Source: an uncultured Flammeovirgaceae bacterium (lineage in GTDB: Bacteria; Bacteroidota; Bacteroidia; Cytophagales; Cyclobacteriaceae). Taken from it: a DNA stretch of 64,000 bases. This document shows positions 43,382 to 52,371 of the stretch, in pieces; position 1 is the stretch's first letter, and each line of letters starts with the position of its first letter. The DNA is taken from NCBI GenBank assembly GCA_937883755.1, contig CAKZYA010000060.1, positions 62,001-126,000 on the forward strand, read 5' to 3'. Under the pieces are notes generated by a model that did no database searches, was not told the origin of the DNA, and saw only the letters and a list, made by a program, of their open reading frames with translations. Position numbers and translations under genes: made by a program.

Positions 43382-44944
43382 CTACTGATCCTTAGTGATC
43401 TCTTTTAGCTTCAGTAATACACCATTTGACCAACCGAAACCGTCCTGAACAGGATACTCACCCCCTCCGGCTTCTAGGCTAATATCCTGAACATTATATT
43501 TCTCGACTAGTTTTCCGGTGTTCTGGTAAACCCGTTGGTTATTTTCAATCCAACGCCCACTGATTGTGGTAGAAAGTTTGATGTAGCCGTAGTTGTTTAA
43601 CCCTTGAACTGCCATCCACTGAAGCGGAGCCCAGCCGTTGGGCGCATCCCATTGCTGTCCGCTAGCATTGAGGGTGGTGCGGAGTCCACCGGGTAGTAAA
43701 AACTCTCTCTCGAGGGTTTGAGAAACCCCACGGGCTTCCCGAATGCGAGCTATCTTGAAAAACAAGGGGAAGGTAGCTGCCAAGGTATATTGATTAGTGT
43801 TTTTCTCTAACACAAAATCGTAATCAAAATAAAAGCGTTTGGATGAATTCCAGCAGTACTTGCGGATAGCTCGGTGACGATTTTTTGCCAGCTTCTCAAA
43901 TTTCTTTTGCTGGTCTGGTTGTTGGTTTCGGGCTTAGGCTTCCGACAGTGTAATCTCTAAATGATACATCAACGAGTTCAAATCAACCGGAATGAGTTCG
44001 GTAGTTCGAATGGTGTTTAGGTTTTCAGCATCGCGAAACCATCGGCTACTAAAATCCCAGCCAGATTCACAAGCAGCGCGGATATTTCGGTATACTAGTT
44101 CTGCTGGTAAGTCGGGAACCGAGGCAGCCACCTTCATATCTTCTTTGTAGGCCTCGGGGCGAGGAACCGGACGATCATCCCAGTAACGGTTTAAAACTAC
44201 ATCATCCAGCAAAACTACCCGTCGGTAAGCCGAGTCCGTTTCAGTCAAATCATGTGCGCCATCCATCCAGAAATCATATTCCTTTTGTAACTGTGGCAAG
44301 TAGTAAGCTAAAATACTATCGCCCTGAATATCACCTAATAATTGAACCATGAGCGAAAAGAAGGGTGGTTGGGATCGGCTGGTGTAATAGGCTCGGTTTC
44401 CGTTGGGAGTAAAACCGACTTCATCGATCAGATAAGCAAAATTATTGACCATGTTTTCAATTAGATCAGCCCGTTGATCAATGGCCAAACCCAGCATCGT
44501 AAAGTAACTATCCCAATAGTAAATTTCCCGGAACCGTCCGCCCGGTACTACGTAAGGGTTGGGTAGATTTATCAGTGAGCCTCTAGTCTCATCCTGAGGT
44601 TCGCGGGTGAGTATTGGCCAAAGCTCCTCAATATGTTCTTCAATGGTATTAGAAGTATCAGTCTGAAAGCCCGAAGCAGGATTGGCCGGAAGCTCAAAAT
44701 ATTTATCTACAAAGTTACTAAGCTGAAAATCAGGTTGATCTTTCTGGCTGGCGTAAGCCTGATTAATTACTTGAGCTGAGGCTTTCGGTACGCAATCGGG
44801 AAAGGTTTTGGAATCTTCAAAAACAGGTTCCAGTTGTATTGCGCGGAATAAATCGGTGTACAATTCATCTGGGCTGGTTTGGGCGAGAATAGCACGACTG
44901 ATCAAAAGAAGGCTGAGAAAAAAAATTGAGCGAAGCGGTCTCAT
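43382..44944 (-). pseudogene. treA: Periplasmic trehalase (GH37) interrupted by an in-frame TAA
   Basis: The minus-strand frame from ATG 44944 gives a signal peptide (MRPLRSIFFLSLLLISRAILAQ) and the GH37 N-terminal part, including PGGRFREIYYWDSYF and NGNRAYYTSRSQPP, and stops at TAA 43934-43936. Read past that one codon, the same frame continues with no other stop for another 183 codons to 43382 and encodes the missing half, with SGQQWDAPNGWAPLQWMAVQG (second GH37 signature region) and GGGEYPVQDGFGWSNGV. Total 519 sense codons, near the 565 of E. coli TreA. The stop falls in a non-conserved loop (LSEA*ARNQ). So this is one gene with a single nonsense codon, not two genes. Recent loss, sequencing error or readthrough are possible. 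Confidence 0.88.
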
Positions 44945-45047
44945 AAATTGCTAGGTTTGGTCGAGAAAATACTCCGAAAGCTACCAAAATGTTTGATTTT
45001 AGCTAATTTGTCAGTCATACCTTCACCTCTTCTATACTTAGATACCT

Positions 45048-46832
45048 ATGCGCTCAATTTATCTTTTCTACTACTATTTGTTGTTGATTCTTTTCAGTTG
45101 CGCTTCCCCTCAGGAAGAAACTGCTGAAGAAAAGTCACGTCCAAATGTGCTACTAATCCTGACTGATGATCAAGGGTGGGGTGATTTAGGCGTACACGGT
45201 AACCCAATAATCCAGACACCCGTGCTGGATGAATTCGCCCGCAACGGAGTGCAGGTCAAAAATTTCTACGTAAGTCCACTTTGTGCTCCTACCCGAGCAA
45301 GTCTGCTAACCGGGCGTTATCACCTGCGAACCGGGACGCGTTGGGTGTCTGATGGTTTAGAAAATATGAATCCGGAAGAAGTCACCTTAGCCGAAATGTT
45401 CCAGTCGGCTGGCTACACTACGGGTTGTTTTGGCAAATGGCATAATGGTGCGCATTTCCCGTTTCATCCCAATCAGCAGGGCTTTGATGAGTTTATTGGT
45501 TTTTGTGCGGGCCACTGGAATAACTACTTCAATACTACTTTGCAGCACAACGGTGAGCCGTTTCCGACTGAAGGCTATATAACTGACGTGCTGACTGATG
45601 AAGCTATTAAGTTCATAGAGCAATCAGGAGACGAACCCTTCTTCTGCTATGTACCCTACAATGTTCCCCACGGCCCATTTCAAGTGCCTGACCAATATTT
45701 TGATAAGTACTACAATCAATTGGATACGATGCAAGATGAAACCGAGCGAAATAAGCTGGCAGCCGTTTACGGGATGTGCGAGAATATGGATGCGAATATT
45801 GGACGATTATTATCCTCTCTAGAAAAACAGGGAGCGCGAGATAATACGATAGTGATTTTCTTAACGGACAATGGCCCCAACGGTAGTCGCTACAATGGCG
45901 GAATGCGCGGAACCAAAGGCTCAACCCACGAAGGCGGAACTCGCGTACCCTTTTTTGTGCAGTGGCCTGCAAATCTTCCCAGCGGAAGTACAGTGGACGG
46001 ACTAGCGGCTCACATAGATATGCTGCCCACTCTGGCCGGACTCTGTAACATACAATTACCTGATCGTGAGATAGATGGAATAAATCTAGCTGATATGTTG
46101 GTGGAAGCTAGTGCAACTATTCCTGATCGCACTCTCTTTTTTCAGCAATCGGCTCGCGAATTACTACCACAGCGGGGGGCAGTTAGAACGAATACGTATC
46201 GTCTGGTGAATTATCCTGATTATACGGGACTGTATAATCTTCAATCAGATCCGGATGAGTCGGAAGATTTGAGTCAGGAGTTTCCTCAGCTCTTCGACAG
46301 CCTTATGGCAGTGTATAACGAATGGTTTGAACAAATGAAATCAGAAACGGTGGATATGACGACTATCCCTATCGGGTTTGAGGAGCAAACTCAAGCCGTG
46401 CTGCCCGCCCATGAAAGTTACTTTTCAGGGAGTATTTCCTTTAAAGAAGGCCATGGCTGGGCGCACGACTGGTTGGTGAATTGGACAAGTCCCAACGACC
46501 AAATTCACTGGGATGTGGAAGTAGAGGCTCCGGTTACCTATCAAGTCTATCTTTCTTATACCGTTCCCGAATCTGATGCTGGCGCGATTGTTCAACTTGA
46601 GGCTGGTGATAACATACTGATTGATACTTTATCCACTGCCTTTGATCCAGCCTACATTCCTAGCCCGGATCGTATTCAGCGAATTGAAGTCTACGAGAAG
46701 GAATGGGCCAAAACCTATTTGGGCGATATTTCCTTGCAATCTGGTTCACAGACACTTTCTCTGTCAGCTCAACAAATAAGTGGAAATCAAGTGGCCGAAG
46801 TAAAAGGTTTGATTTTGGAGAAAGTGAACTAA
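45048..46832 (+). CDS. Sulfatase (type I) lipoprotein with extra C-terminal domain
   Basis: A 594-residue formylglycine-dependent sulfatase with a lipoprotein signal (MRSIYLFYYYLLLILFSC). It begins NVLLILTDDQGWGDLGVHGN, has the maturation motif C79-A-P-T-R with SLLTGR, CFGKWHNG, VPHGPFQVPDQ and IIVFLTDNGPNG-type blocks (TIVIFLTDNGPNGSRYNGGMRGTKGSTHEGGTRVPFFVQWPA). After about residue 440 there is an added beta-rich domain (YFSGSISFKEGHGWAHDWLVNW to the end) that may bind carbohydrate. It is divergent from the trehalase gene and convergent with the DUF2062 gene. Together with the sulfatase at 18249 it points to use of sulfated glycans. Confidence 0.92.
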   Translation: MRSIYLFYYYLLLILFSCASPQEETAEEKSRPNVLLILTDDQGWGDLGVHGNPIIQTPVLDEFARNGVQVKNFYVSPLCAPTRASLLTGRYHLRTGTRWVSDGLENMNPEEVTLAEMFQSAGYTTGCFGKWHNGAHFPFHPNQQGFDEFIGFCAGHWNNYFNTTLQHNGEPFPTEGYITDVLTDEAIKFIEQSGDEPFFCYVPYNVPHGPFQVPDQYFDKYYNQLDTMQDETERNKLAAVYGMCENMDANIGRLLSSLEKQGARDNTIVIFLTDNGPNGSRYNGGMRGTKGSTHEGGTRVPFFVQWPANLPSGSTVDGLAAHIDMLPTLAGLCNIQLPDREIDGINLADMLVEASATIPDRTLFFQQSARELLPQRGAVRTNTYRLVNYPDYTGLYNLQSDPDESEDLSQEFPQLFDSLMAVYNEWFEQMKSETVDMTTIPIGFEEQTQAVLPAHESYFSGSISFKEGHGWAHDWLVNWTSPNDQIHWDVEVEAPVTYQVYLSYTVPESDAGAIVQLEAGDNILIDTLSTAFDPAYIPSPDRIQRIEVYEKEWAKTYLGDISLQSGSQTLSLSAQQISGNQVAEVKGLILEKVN

Positions 46833-46841
46833 GTCAAGAAC

Positions 46842-47336
46842 CTAAGCTGATTGCGCTTTTTCGGGTGGCAAACGATAGATGCCTAAAATCTCAGCAATAG
46901 CCCGGTGTCTTCGGTAATAAGATACCAGTTGTAGTACAGTAATGTACATCAGTATTGAGATAAGAGCGGCTAAAATGCTGTTCCCAACCAAAAATGCCTG
47001 GGTATGTCGAGTCAACAATGTCATCCAAGACTCTTCAATTACCGCTGGGGTTGATTTATGGAGTAAAACACTTCCCAACCAGTAGCTAGCGTAATATACC
47101 GGGATCTGGAGAAGCGGATTCCACATGGTTATCGCGAGAACCATCGCAATCTTATTGAGTATGCGGAAGAAGAGAATAAGTGATAGACCTATGAAAATAC
47201 CAAAACCGGGGGTTGGTAGAATGGCAATAAGCGTACCGAGCGAGAAACTGAGTGCAATAGCCCGGCAGCTACTTTCCGGTTGAATCAATTGCTGTAAAAA
47301 TCGTTCAAATCTTTTCTTAACGGTATACTTCTTCAT
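46842..47336 (-). CDS. DUF2062 membrane protein
   Basis: A 164-residue protein, started at the ATG MKKYTVKKRF. The conserved DUF2062 segment ALSFSLGTLIAILPTPGFGIFIGLSLIL is followed by MVLAITMWNPLLQIPVYYASYWLGSVLL and a third hydrophobic stretch near the C-terminus (FLVGNSILAALISILMYITVLQLVSYY). The basic N-terminus and three to four membrane segments are as in other members. Some relatives are fused to glycosyltransferases, but this one is standalone. The function is not known. Confidence 0.85.
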   Translation of the reverse strand: MKKYTVKKRFERFLQQLIQPESSCRAIALSFSLGTLIAILPTPGFGIFIGLSLILFFRILNKIAMVLAITMWNPLLQIPVYYASYWLGSVLLHKSTPAVIEESWMTLLTRHTQAFLVGNSILAALISILMYITVLQLVSYYRRHRAIAEILGIYRLPPEKAQSA

Positions 47337-47432
47337 AGAGGTTTTTCTCACTTCAATACTAGCAATAGACGAGCAAATTATTTTTTGCTTTTAGGTGAAT
47401 ACCTAACTTGCGTAACGTCTGATTCTTTTATG

Positions 47433-48701
47433 ATGAACCCTCAAGCTCCTTTAGCCGAACGTCTTCGTCCCCGCACTCTTGATGATGTGGTAGGACAATC
47501 TCATCTCACTGGAAACCAAGGTGTGCTCCAGCGGATGGTACAACAAGGCAACCTAACCTCTATGATCTTCTGGGGACCTCCTGGCACTGGGAAAACTACT
47601 CTTGCTCGAATTATCTCTCAGGAGTCAGGAAGAGAATTTTTTCAGTTGAGTGCCATACAGTCCGGTGTGAAAGAAGTGCGAGAAGCTATTCAGCGATCGA
47701 AGATGTACGGTAGTGCAATTCTGTTTATTGACGAAATACACCGCTTTAATAAGTCGCAACAGGATGCTTTATTACATGCAGTGGAGGATGGTACTATTGT
47801 ATTAATCGGAGCTACTACTGAAAATCCTTCATTCGAGGTGAATCCAGCCTTACTATCCCGCTGTCAGGTCTATACCTTAAATGCTCTCTCCGAAGATGAT
47901 CTAAACCAGCTTATTGAGCGGGCAATTCAGCAGGATGAATTACTGAAGAATAAAATAATAGATATTAAGGAAACTGATGCATTATTTAATCTTTCAGGGG
48001 GTGATGCCCGCCGGTTACTGAATCTGCTAGATTTAATCGCCTCTTCGGCAGATGATTCAAAGACTATTGAGGTTACTAACGTACTAGTCACACAGTTGTC
48101 TCAAACCAAACTAGCCCGTTATGAAAAAGGGGGAGAGTTACACTATGACCTTATTTCGGCCTTTATTAAATCGGTGCGGGGAAGCGATCCCAATGCGGCA
48201 CTTTATTATATGGTGAGGATGCTGGCGGGTGGCGAAGACCCTAAATTTATTGCTCGCCGATTAATTATTCTGGCCTCCGAAGATATAGGAAATGCAAATC
48301 CAACTGGATTGGTGTTGGCAACCAATTGTTTTCAGGCGGTAACGATGATCGGAATGCCCGAGGCTGAGATTGTGTTAGCACAATGTACTACCTATTTGGC
48401 AAGTTCGCCTAAAAGTAATGCTAGTTATGCTGGTTTACGCCAAGCTCAAGCCCTAGCAAGAAAAACGGGCGACCTTCCGGTTCCTCTTCATTTACGCAAT
48501 GCTCCTACCAAATTAATGAAGTCGTTAGATTACGGTAAAAACTACCAATACGCTCACGATTATGATCAGAACTTTGTGGCGCAGGAGTTTTTACCTGAAT
48601 CAATTTCCAGAACAACCTTCTATCAACCCGGTCAGAACGCTCGAGAAAACGAATTAAGAAAACGGTTAAAACAGCTTTGGGGTGATCATTATGAGTATTA
48701 A
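47433..48701 (+). CDS. rarA: Replication-associated recombination protein RarA (MgsA)
   Basis: A 422-residue AAA+ ATPase of the clamp-loader group, related to WRNIP1/Mgs1, that acts at stalled forks. After a conserved N-terminus ([21 protein letters not shown]) come Walker A [9 protein letters not shown] (about 48-56), Walker B [17 protein letters not shown], sensor 1 [19 protein letters not shown], and the C-terminal oligomerisation part [27 protein letters not shown]-like (here [29 protein letters not shown]), [17 protein letters not shown] and [14 protein letters not shown]. I start at the second of two adjacent ATGs (47430 or 47433); the longer frame has no family match. Confidence 0.94.
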   Translation: [422 protein letters not shown]

Positions 48702-48795
48702 ACTTTTTCAAAAAGAGAATAGTCACCTTACTTGACTTCTACTTACCAGCAGAATTATAGGTCAAAAGGCTAAAAATGACCACAATTAGCACGTA

Positions 48796-48826
48796 TTTTA
48801 TATAAAAATGTACTTTTTATATAAAA
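48796..48826. promoter_or_regulatory. Two copies of palindrome TTTTATATAAAA, 19 bp apart
   Basis: The 12-nt palindrome occurs at 48796-48807 and 48815-48826, in the 187-nt spacer before the DUF1800 gene. Tandem palindromes at fixed spacing suggest a binding site or a bent AT-rich promoter region. Confidence 0.35.
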
Positions 48827-48888
48827 AGAATAGATTTTTGTAGTAATCTAAGTATCAAATTTGAACAAGATGGGGAAAATGATGTGTT

Positions 48889-50544
48889 ATGGCTTCACTT
48901 TCACCATTTACTCAACCATTAGGCGTTAAGCGCGCCGCTCACTTATTGCGTCGGGCAACTTTTGGTGGTACTAAGTCGCAGATTGATCAATTTGCCCAAC
49001 TGACCCCCGCCCAAGCTGTGAACCAGCTTTTTGCAGAACCTGCCCAGCGGGAAGCACCTCGCGATCCAGCTACCGGGAATGCCTGGGTAAACCCCAAACC
49101 TACTGATGCAAACAGTGGTAGGGATGAGCTGATAAACCAAACTAAAGCCTGGTGGATTGATTCTTTTCTAAAGACTGATTCTTGCATCGCTCCTAAGAGT
49201 AGCTTCTTTCTGCATACGCACTTCACCACCATCTCAAATCGGCTCCGTAATGCCCCGTCTATCTATTATCAAATACGATTATTTGATCAGTTTGCTTTAG
49301 GTAATTTCAAAGAGCTCACAAAGTGCGTATGTTTAGATAATGCTATGATGCGCCACTTAGATGGGCAACTTAATCGTAAAGGAAGCCCGAATGAGAATTA
49401 TGCTCGGGAATTTTTCGAGCTGTACTCTATTGGTAAAGGACCCCAGGTTGGCCCCGACGATTACACTACCTTTACCGAACAGGATGTAGTTGAAGCAGCT
49501 AAAGTGTTTTCCGGTTTCGATATTGACGCAGAGTTTACCAATATTGATCCGGAACTGAATGTTTCTCAGGCGATTGTAAGAACCAATGCGCAAGGCTTGG
49601 CTAGCCAGCACGATAGTTCTACTAAAACATTTAGCGCAGCTTTTCAGGGAGCTACGGTTACACCTATAGAAATGGTAGGAAACTCGGCTACGGCTGAGGC
49701 GGCGATTGATGAAATTCATCAGTTAGTAGAAATAGTATTTGCTCAGGAGGCTACTGCTCAGCATATTTGCCGCAAACTGTATCGTTTCTTTGTTTACTAC
49801 GAAATCAGTGATGAGGTGGAGCAGAATATCATTACTCCACTGGCTGCTGTTATGCAGCAAAATGACTACGAACTTAGACCTGTACTGGAAGCACTATTTA
49901 CCAGTCAGCATTTCTACGATGAAGATAACGCCCAACAGGAAGATGATCATCTAGGGGCTATCATTAAATCACCTTTGGATTTGATCGTGGGTATTCACCG
50001 CTTTTTTGAAGTGCCTTTGCCTGATTATCAGGGTGATTTGACTAATTTTTATACTACACTGCACCATGGGGTACTGGAGCCACTATCGGATCAGGGTATG
50101 TACTTTTACCAACCCTTCGAAGTAGCGGGGTACGCGGCTTATCATCAAACTCCTACTTTTCACCGTAACTGGATCAGTTCCAATTATTTAGCTAGACGAT
50201 ACGAGTACGCAAAAAAACTCATTGAGGGCATTCGTGACCAGGATGGAAACGAACTCGTAAAGCTGAATGTGATGGAATATGTGACCAACCCAGCTAATAT
50301 CAGCGACCCGGCTAATGCGGCGCAACTGGTACGCGAACTCGTCGACTATTTGCTTCCCGAAGAGATCAGCGAAGAGCGATTCGATTTCTTCTTAAATGCT
50401 ATTCTACTTGATGACCTTTCTGAAATCAACTGGCAGTTTGAGTGGCAGAACTATGAAAGTAGTGGTGACGATTCTGCCGTCAGGATTCAGTTAGAAAAAT
50501 TGTTTAATACTATTCTGCAATCTCCAGAATTCCAACTCTCATAA
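48889..50544 (+). CDS. DUF1800 protein
   Basis: A 551-residue protein with the DUF1800 start (KRAAHLLRRATFGGTKSQIDQFAQLTPAQAVNQLF) and conserved central blocks: HTHFTTIS, LRLLDQFALGNFKE-like (YYQIRLFDQFALGNFKELTK), NENYAREFFELYSIGKG and TEQDVVEAAKVFSGF. The C-terminal part has VAQHICRKLYRFFVYYEI-like, IIKSPLDLIVGIHRFF and PPFEVAGYAAYH-like patterns. No signal peptide is visible, unlike many family members. The gene is followed after 3 nt by a DUF1501 gene, the usual pair of Bacteroidota, Planctomycetes and others. The function of the pair is not established. Confidence 0.88.
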   Translation: MASLSPFTQPLGVKRAAHLLRRATFGGTKSQIDQFAQLTPAQAVNQLFAEPAQREAPRDPATGNAWVNPKPTDANSGRDELINQTKAWWIDSFLKTDSCIAPKSSFFLHTHFTTISNRLRNAPSIYYQIRLFDQFALGNFKELTKCVCLDNAMMRHLDGQLNRKGSPNENYAREFFELYSIGKGPQVGPDDYTTFTEQDVVEAAKVFSGFDIDAEFTNIDPELNVSQAIVRTNAQGLASQHDSSTKTFSAAFQGATVTPIEMVGNSATAEAAIDEIHQLVEIVFAQEATAQHICRKLYRFFVYYEISDEVEQNIITPLAAVMQQNDYELRPVLEALFTSQHFYDEDNAQQEDDHLGAIIKSPLDLIVGIHRFFEVPLPDYQGDLTNFYTTLHHGVLEPLSDQGMYFYQPFEVAGYAAYHQTPTFHRNWISSNYLARRYEYAKKLIEGIRDQDGNELVKLNVMEYVTNPANISDPANAAQLVRELVDYLLPEEISEERFDFFLNAILLDDLSEINWQFEWQNYESSGDDSAVRIQLEKLFNTILQSPEFQLS

Positions 50545-50547
50545 CGT

Positions 50548-52209
50548 ATGAACCGACGATCATTTCTTAAAAAAGCTCCAGTAGCGGCAACCGGAGGAGC
50601 CATGATGTTGAACGGACTTTCGGTGCAAGCCATGGCTCAGCATAGTCCATTACAATCCTTAGCTGCCAGCAGTGCCAACGACCGAGTGCTAGTGATTATT
50701 CAGTTGCACGGCGGAAACGATGGGCTAAATACTCTTATTCCAATAAATCAATACGCCCGCTACTACGATTTGCGACCTAATATTGCCATTGCCGATAAAG
50801 GTAGAAGGAGTGCGGTTCTGTTAGATAGTACTCTGCCCGATGAGCAGCAAATAGCTTTGCATCCTGATATGTACGGAATGAAGGAACTCTACGATCAGGG
50901 AAAAATGGCGATTGTGCAGTCGGTAGCGTATGATAATATGAATCTTTCCCACTTTCGTAGCCGTGATATTTGGTTTATGGGCGGGGATTATGATGAATAC
51001 AAAGATTCAGGATGGATTGGGCGATATTTAGATCAACTATTTCCGGGTTATCCGGACAGTTATCCTAATGAAGCGATGCCTGATCCGCTGGGTATTGAGA
51101 TTGGCAATTCGGTTTCTTTGGGCTTTCACCGCGATAACGGTATCCCGACATCGATCGCTATTAATAATCCGAGTCAGTTTTATAACCTGATTAATAGTGT
51201 TGGGGTAGATCCACCCGCATCAGTAGCGGATACATTCTATGGTCACGAGCTTCAGTGGATTCTGGATATTGAGCAGAAGTCTAATCAGTACGCTGGGCGG
51301 TTACGGGAGTTATACGAAAAGGGAAGTAATAGTTCGGGAGTGCAGTATCCCGAACGATATCCGCTAAGTGCCCCGGTTAATGTTGTCCGAAACGGCTTAG
51401 CTCCTCAATTGCAAATGATTGCTCGGTTGCTGAGTGGCGGAATCCAAACGAAAGTTTTCCTGGCTCGTATCGGGGGCTTTGATACGCACGCGTCTCAAGT
51501 AGAAGAATATGATGCTTCTATGGGGTTGCACGCCGCTAAGCTCTACCATATTTCCGAAGCCATGAAAGCTTTTCAGGAGGACTTAAAGTTTCTGGGATTG
51601 GAGAATCGGGTAATGACTGTTACCATGTCGGAATTTGGTCGCCGAGCGAAGTCTAACGGTAGCTACGGAACTGATCATGGAACGGCGGCTCCTATGTTCG
51701 TCTTCGGAAGAAATGTGAAACCTGGTATAATCGGAACCACCCCGGATCTGAACGATCTAAGTCGTAATAATATCAAGCATCAGTACGATTACAGACAGGT
51801 ATTCGGGAGTTTGGTTCAAGACTGGATGCAGGCTGATGCGGCAACGATAGAGCGAACGAATTTTAGCGAGTATGTGGAACCGAGTAAAAAAATTGATCTA
51901 GTAGGCGACCCAATTACCTCGGTAGATGCGATTGAATTCAAGCAAGCTCGTTACTATCTAAAACCTTGCTCACCTAATCCGGCAGCCGGACTGACCCAGC
52001 TACAATATCGGATTAATGCTCGGGAATGGGTACAGCTTGAGGTGCTAGATGTTATGGGGAATTTGGTAAAACAGCTTGTAGATCAGGAGCAGTCAGCAGG
52101 TGAATACACCCAAACGCTAGATGTTTCTGATTGGAAAGTCGGCACCTATATTATCAAAATTGAAACTACGGGTTGGCAGGAAACTACTAAGTTGATTGTA
52201 ACTCAATAA
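50548..52209 (+). CDS. DUF1501 protein with Tat-like signal and T9SS sorting domain
   Basis: A 553-residue protein. The N-terminus (MNRRSFLKKAPVAATGGAMMLNGLSVQAMAQ) is a twin-arginine-type signal. The DUF1501 core shows RVLVIIQLHGGNDGLNTLIPINQY, MYGMKELYDQGKMAIVQSVAY, FLARIGGFDTHASQVEEYDAS, VMTVTMSEFGRRAKSNGSYGTDHGTAAPMFVFG. The last about 85 residues (CSPNPAAGLTQLQYRINARE to IETTGWQETTKLIVTQ) are a T9SS type A sorting domain. The protein is therefore expected to cross the inner membrane folded, and then the outer membrane through T9SS, ending on the cell surface. It pairs with the DUF1800 protein and ends in a strong terminator. Confidence 0.88.
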   Translation: MNRRSFLKKAPVAATGGAMMLNGLSVQAMAQHSPLQSLAASSANDRVLVIIQLHGGNDGLNTLIPINQYARYYDLRPNIAIADKGRRSAVLLDSTLPDEQQIALHPDMYGMKELYDQGKMAIVQSVAYDNMNLSHFRSRDIWFMGGDYDEYKDSGWIGRYLDQLFPGYPDSYPNEAMPDPLGIEIGNSVSLGFHRDNGIPTSIAINNPSQFYNLINSVGVDPPASVADTFYGHELQWILDIEQKSNQYAGRLRELYEKGSNSSGVQYPERYPLSAPVNVVRNGLAPQLQMIARLLSGGIQTKVFLARIGGFDTHASQVEEYDASMGLHAAKLYHISEAMKAFQEDLKFLGLENRVMTVTMSEFGRRAKSNGSYGTDHGTAAPMFVFGRNVKPGIIGTTPDLNDLSRNNIKHQYDYRQVFGSLVQDWMQADAATIERTNFSEYVEPSKKIDLVGDPITSVDAIEFKQARYYLKPCSPNPAAGLTQLQYRINAREWVQLEVLDVMGNLVKQLVDQEQSAGEYTQTLDVSDWKVGTYIIKIETTGWQETTKLIVTQ

Positions 52210-52232
52210 AGTTAATTTTTTCCATTTATGTG

Positions 52233-52270
52233 AAGGTCAGGCTCATCTGGAGCCTGACCTTTTCTTTTTT
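52233..52270 (+). terminator. Strong terminator after the DUF1501 gene
   Basis: A perfect 12-bp stem (AAGGTCAGGCTC / GAGCCTGACCTT) with loop ATCTG, followed by TTCTTTTTT. Confidence 0.92.
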
Positions 52271-52336
52271 CAACTCTCCCAAAGTTTACAATGGAGGCAA
52301 GCTGATTCTCCTAACCTTTTTGCTTACCTATCGTAA

Positions 52337-52355
52337 TGATATTAAAATAATATCA
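52337..52355. promoter_or_regulatory. 19-bp palindrome TGATATT-N5-AATATCA, candidate operator
   Basis: A 7-bp perfect inverted repeat with a 5-nt spacer, 17 nt before the SPFH start codon. It could bind the ribbon-helix-helix protein encoded by the second gene of this unit, which would then repress itself. Confidence 0.4.
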
Positions 52356-52371
52356 CTTTAATAATCAAACT

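Noticed and set aside
43382-43813. Separate 143-residue gene downstream of trehalase
   Set aside because: It is the in-frame continuation of the trehalase after one TAA; its apparent start is an internal GTG inside a conserved stretch.
45613-45972. Minus-strand ORF of 119 codons within the second sulfatase
   Set aside because: Complement of conserved sulfatase sequence.
49357-49719. Minus-strand ORF of 120 codons within the DUF1800 gene
   Set aside because: Complement of the conserved DUF1800 region.
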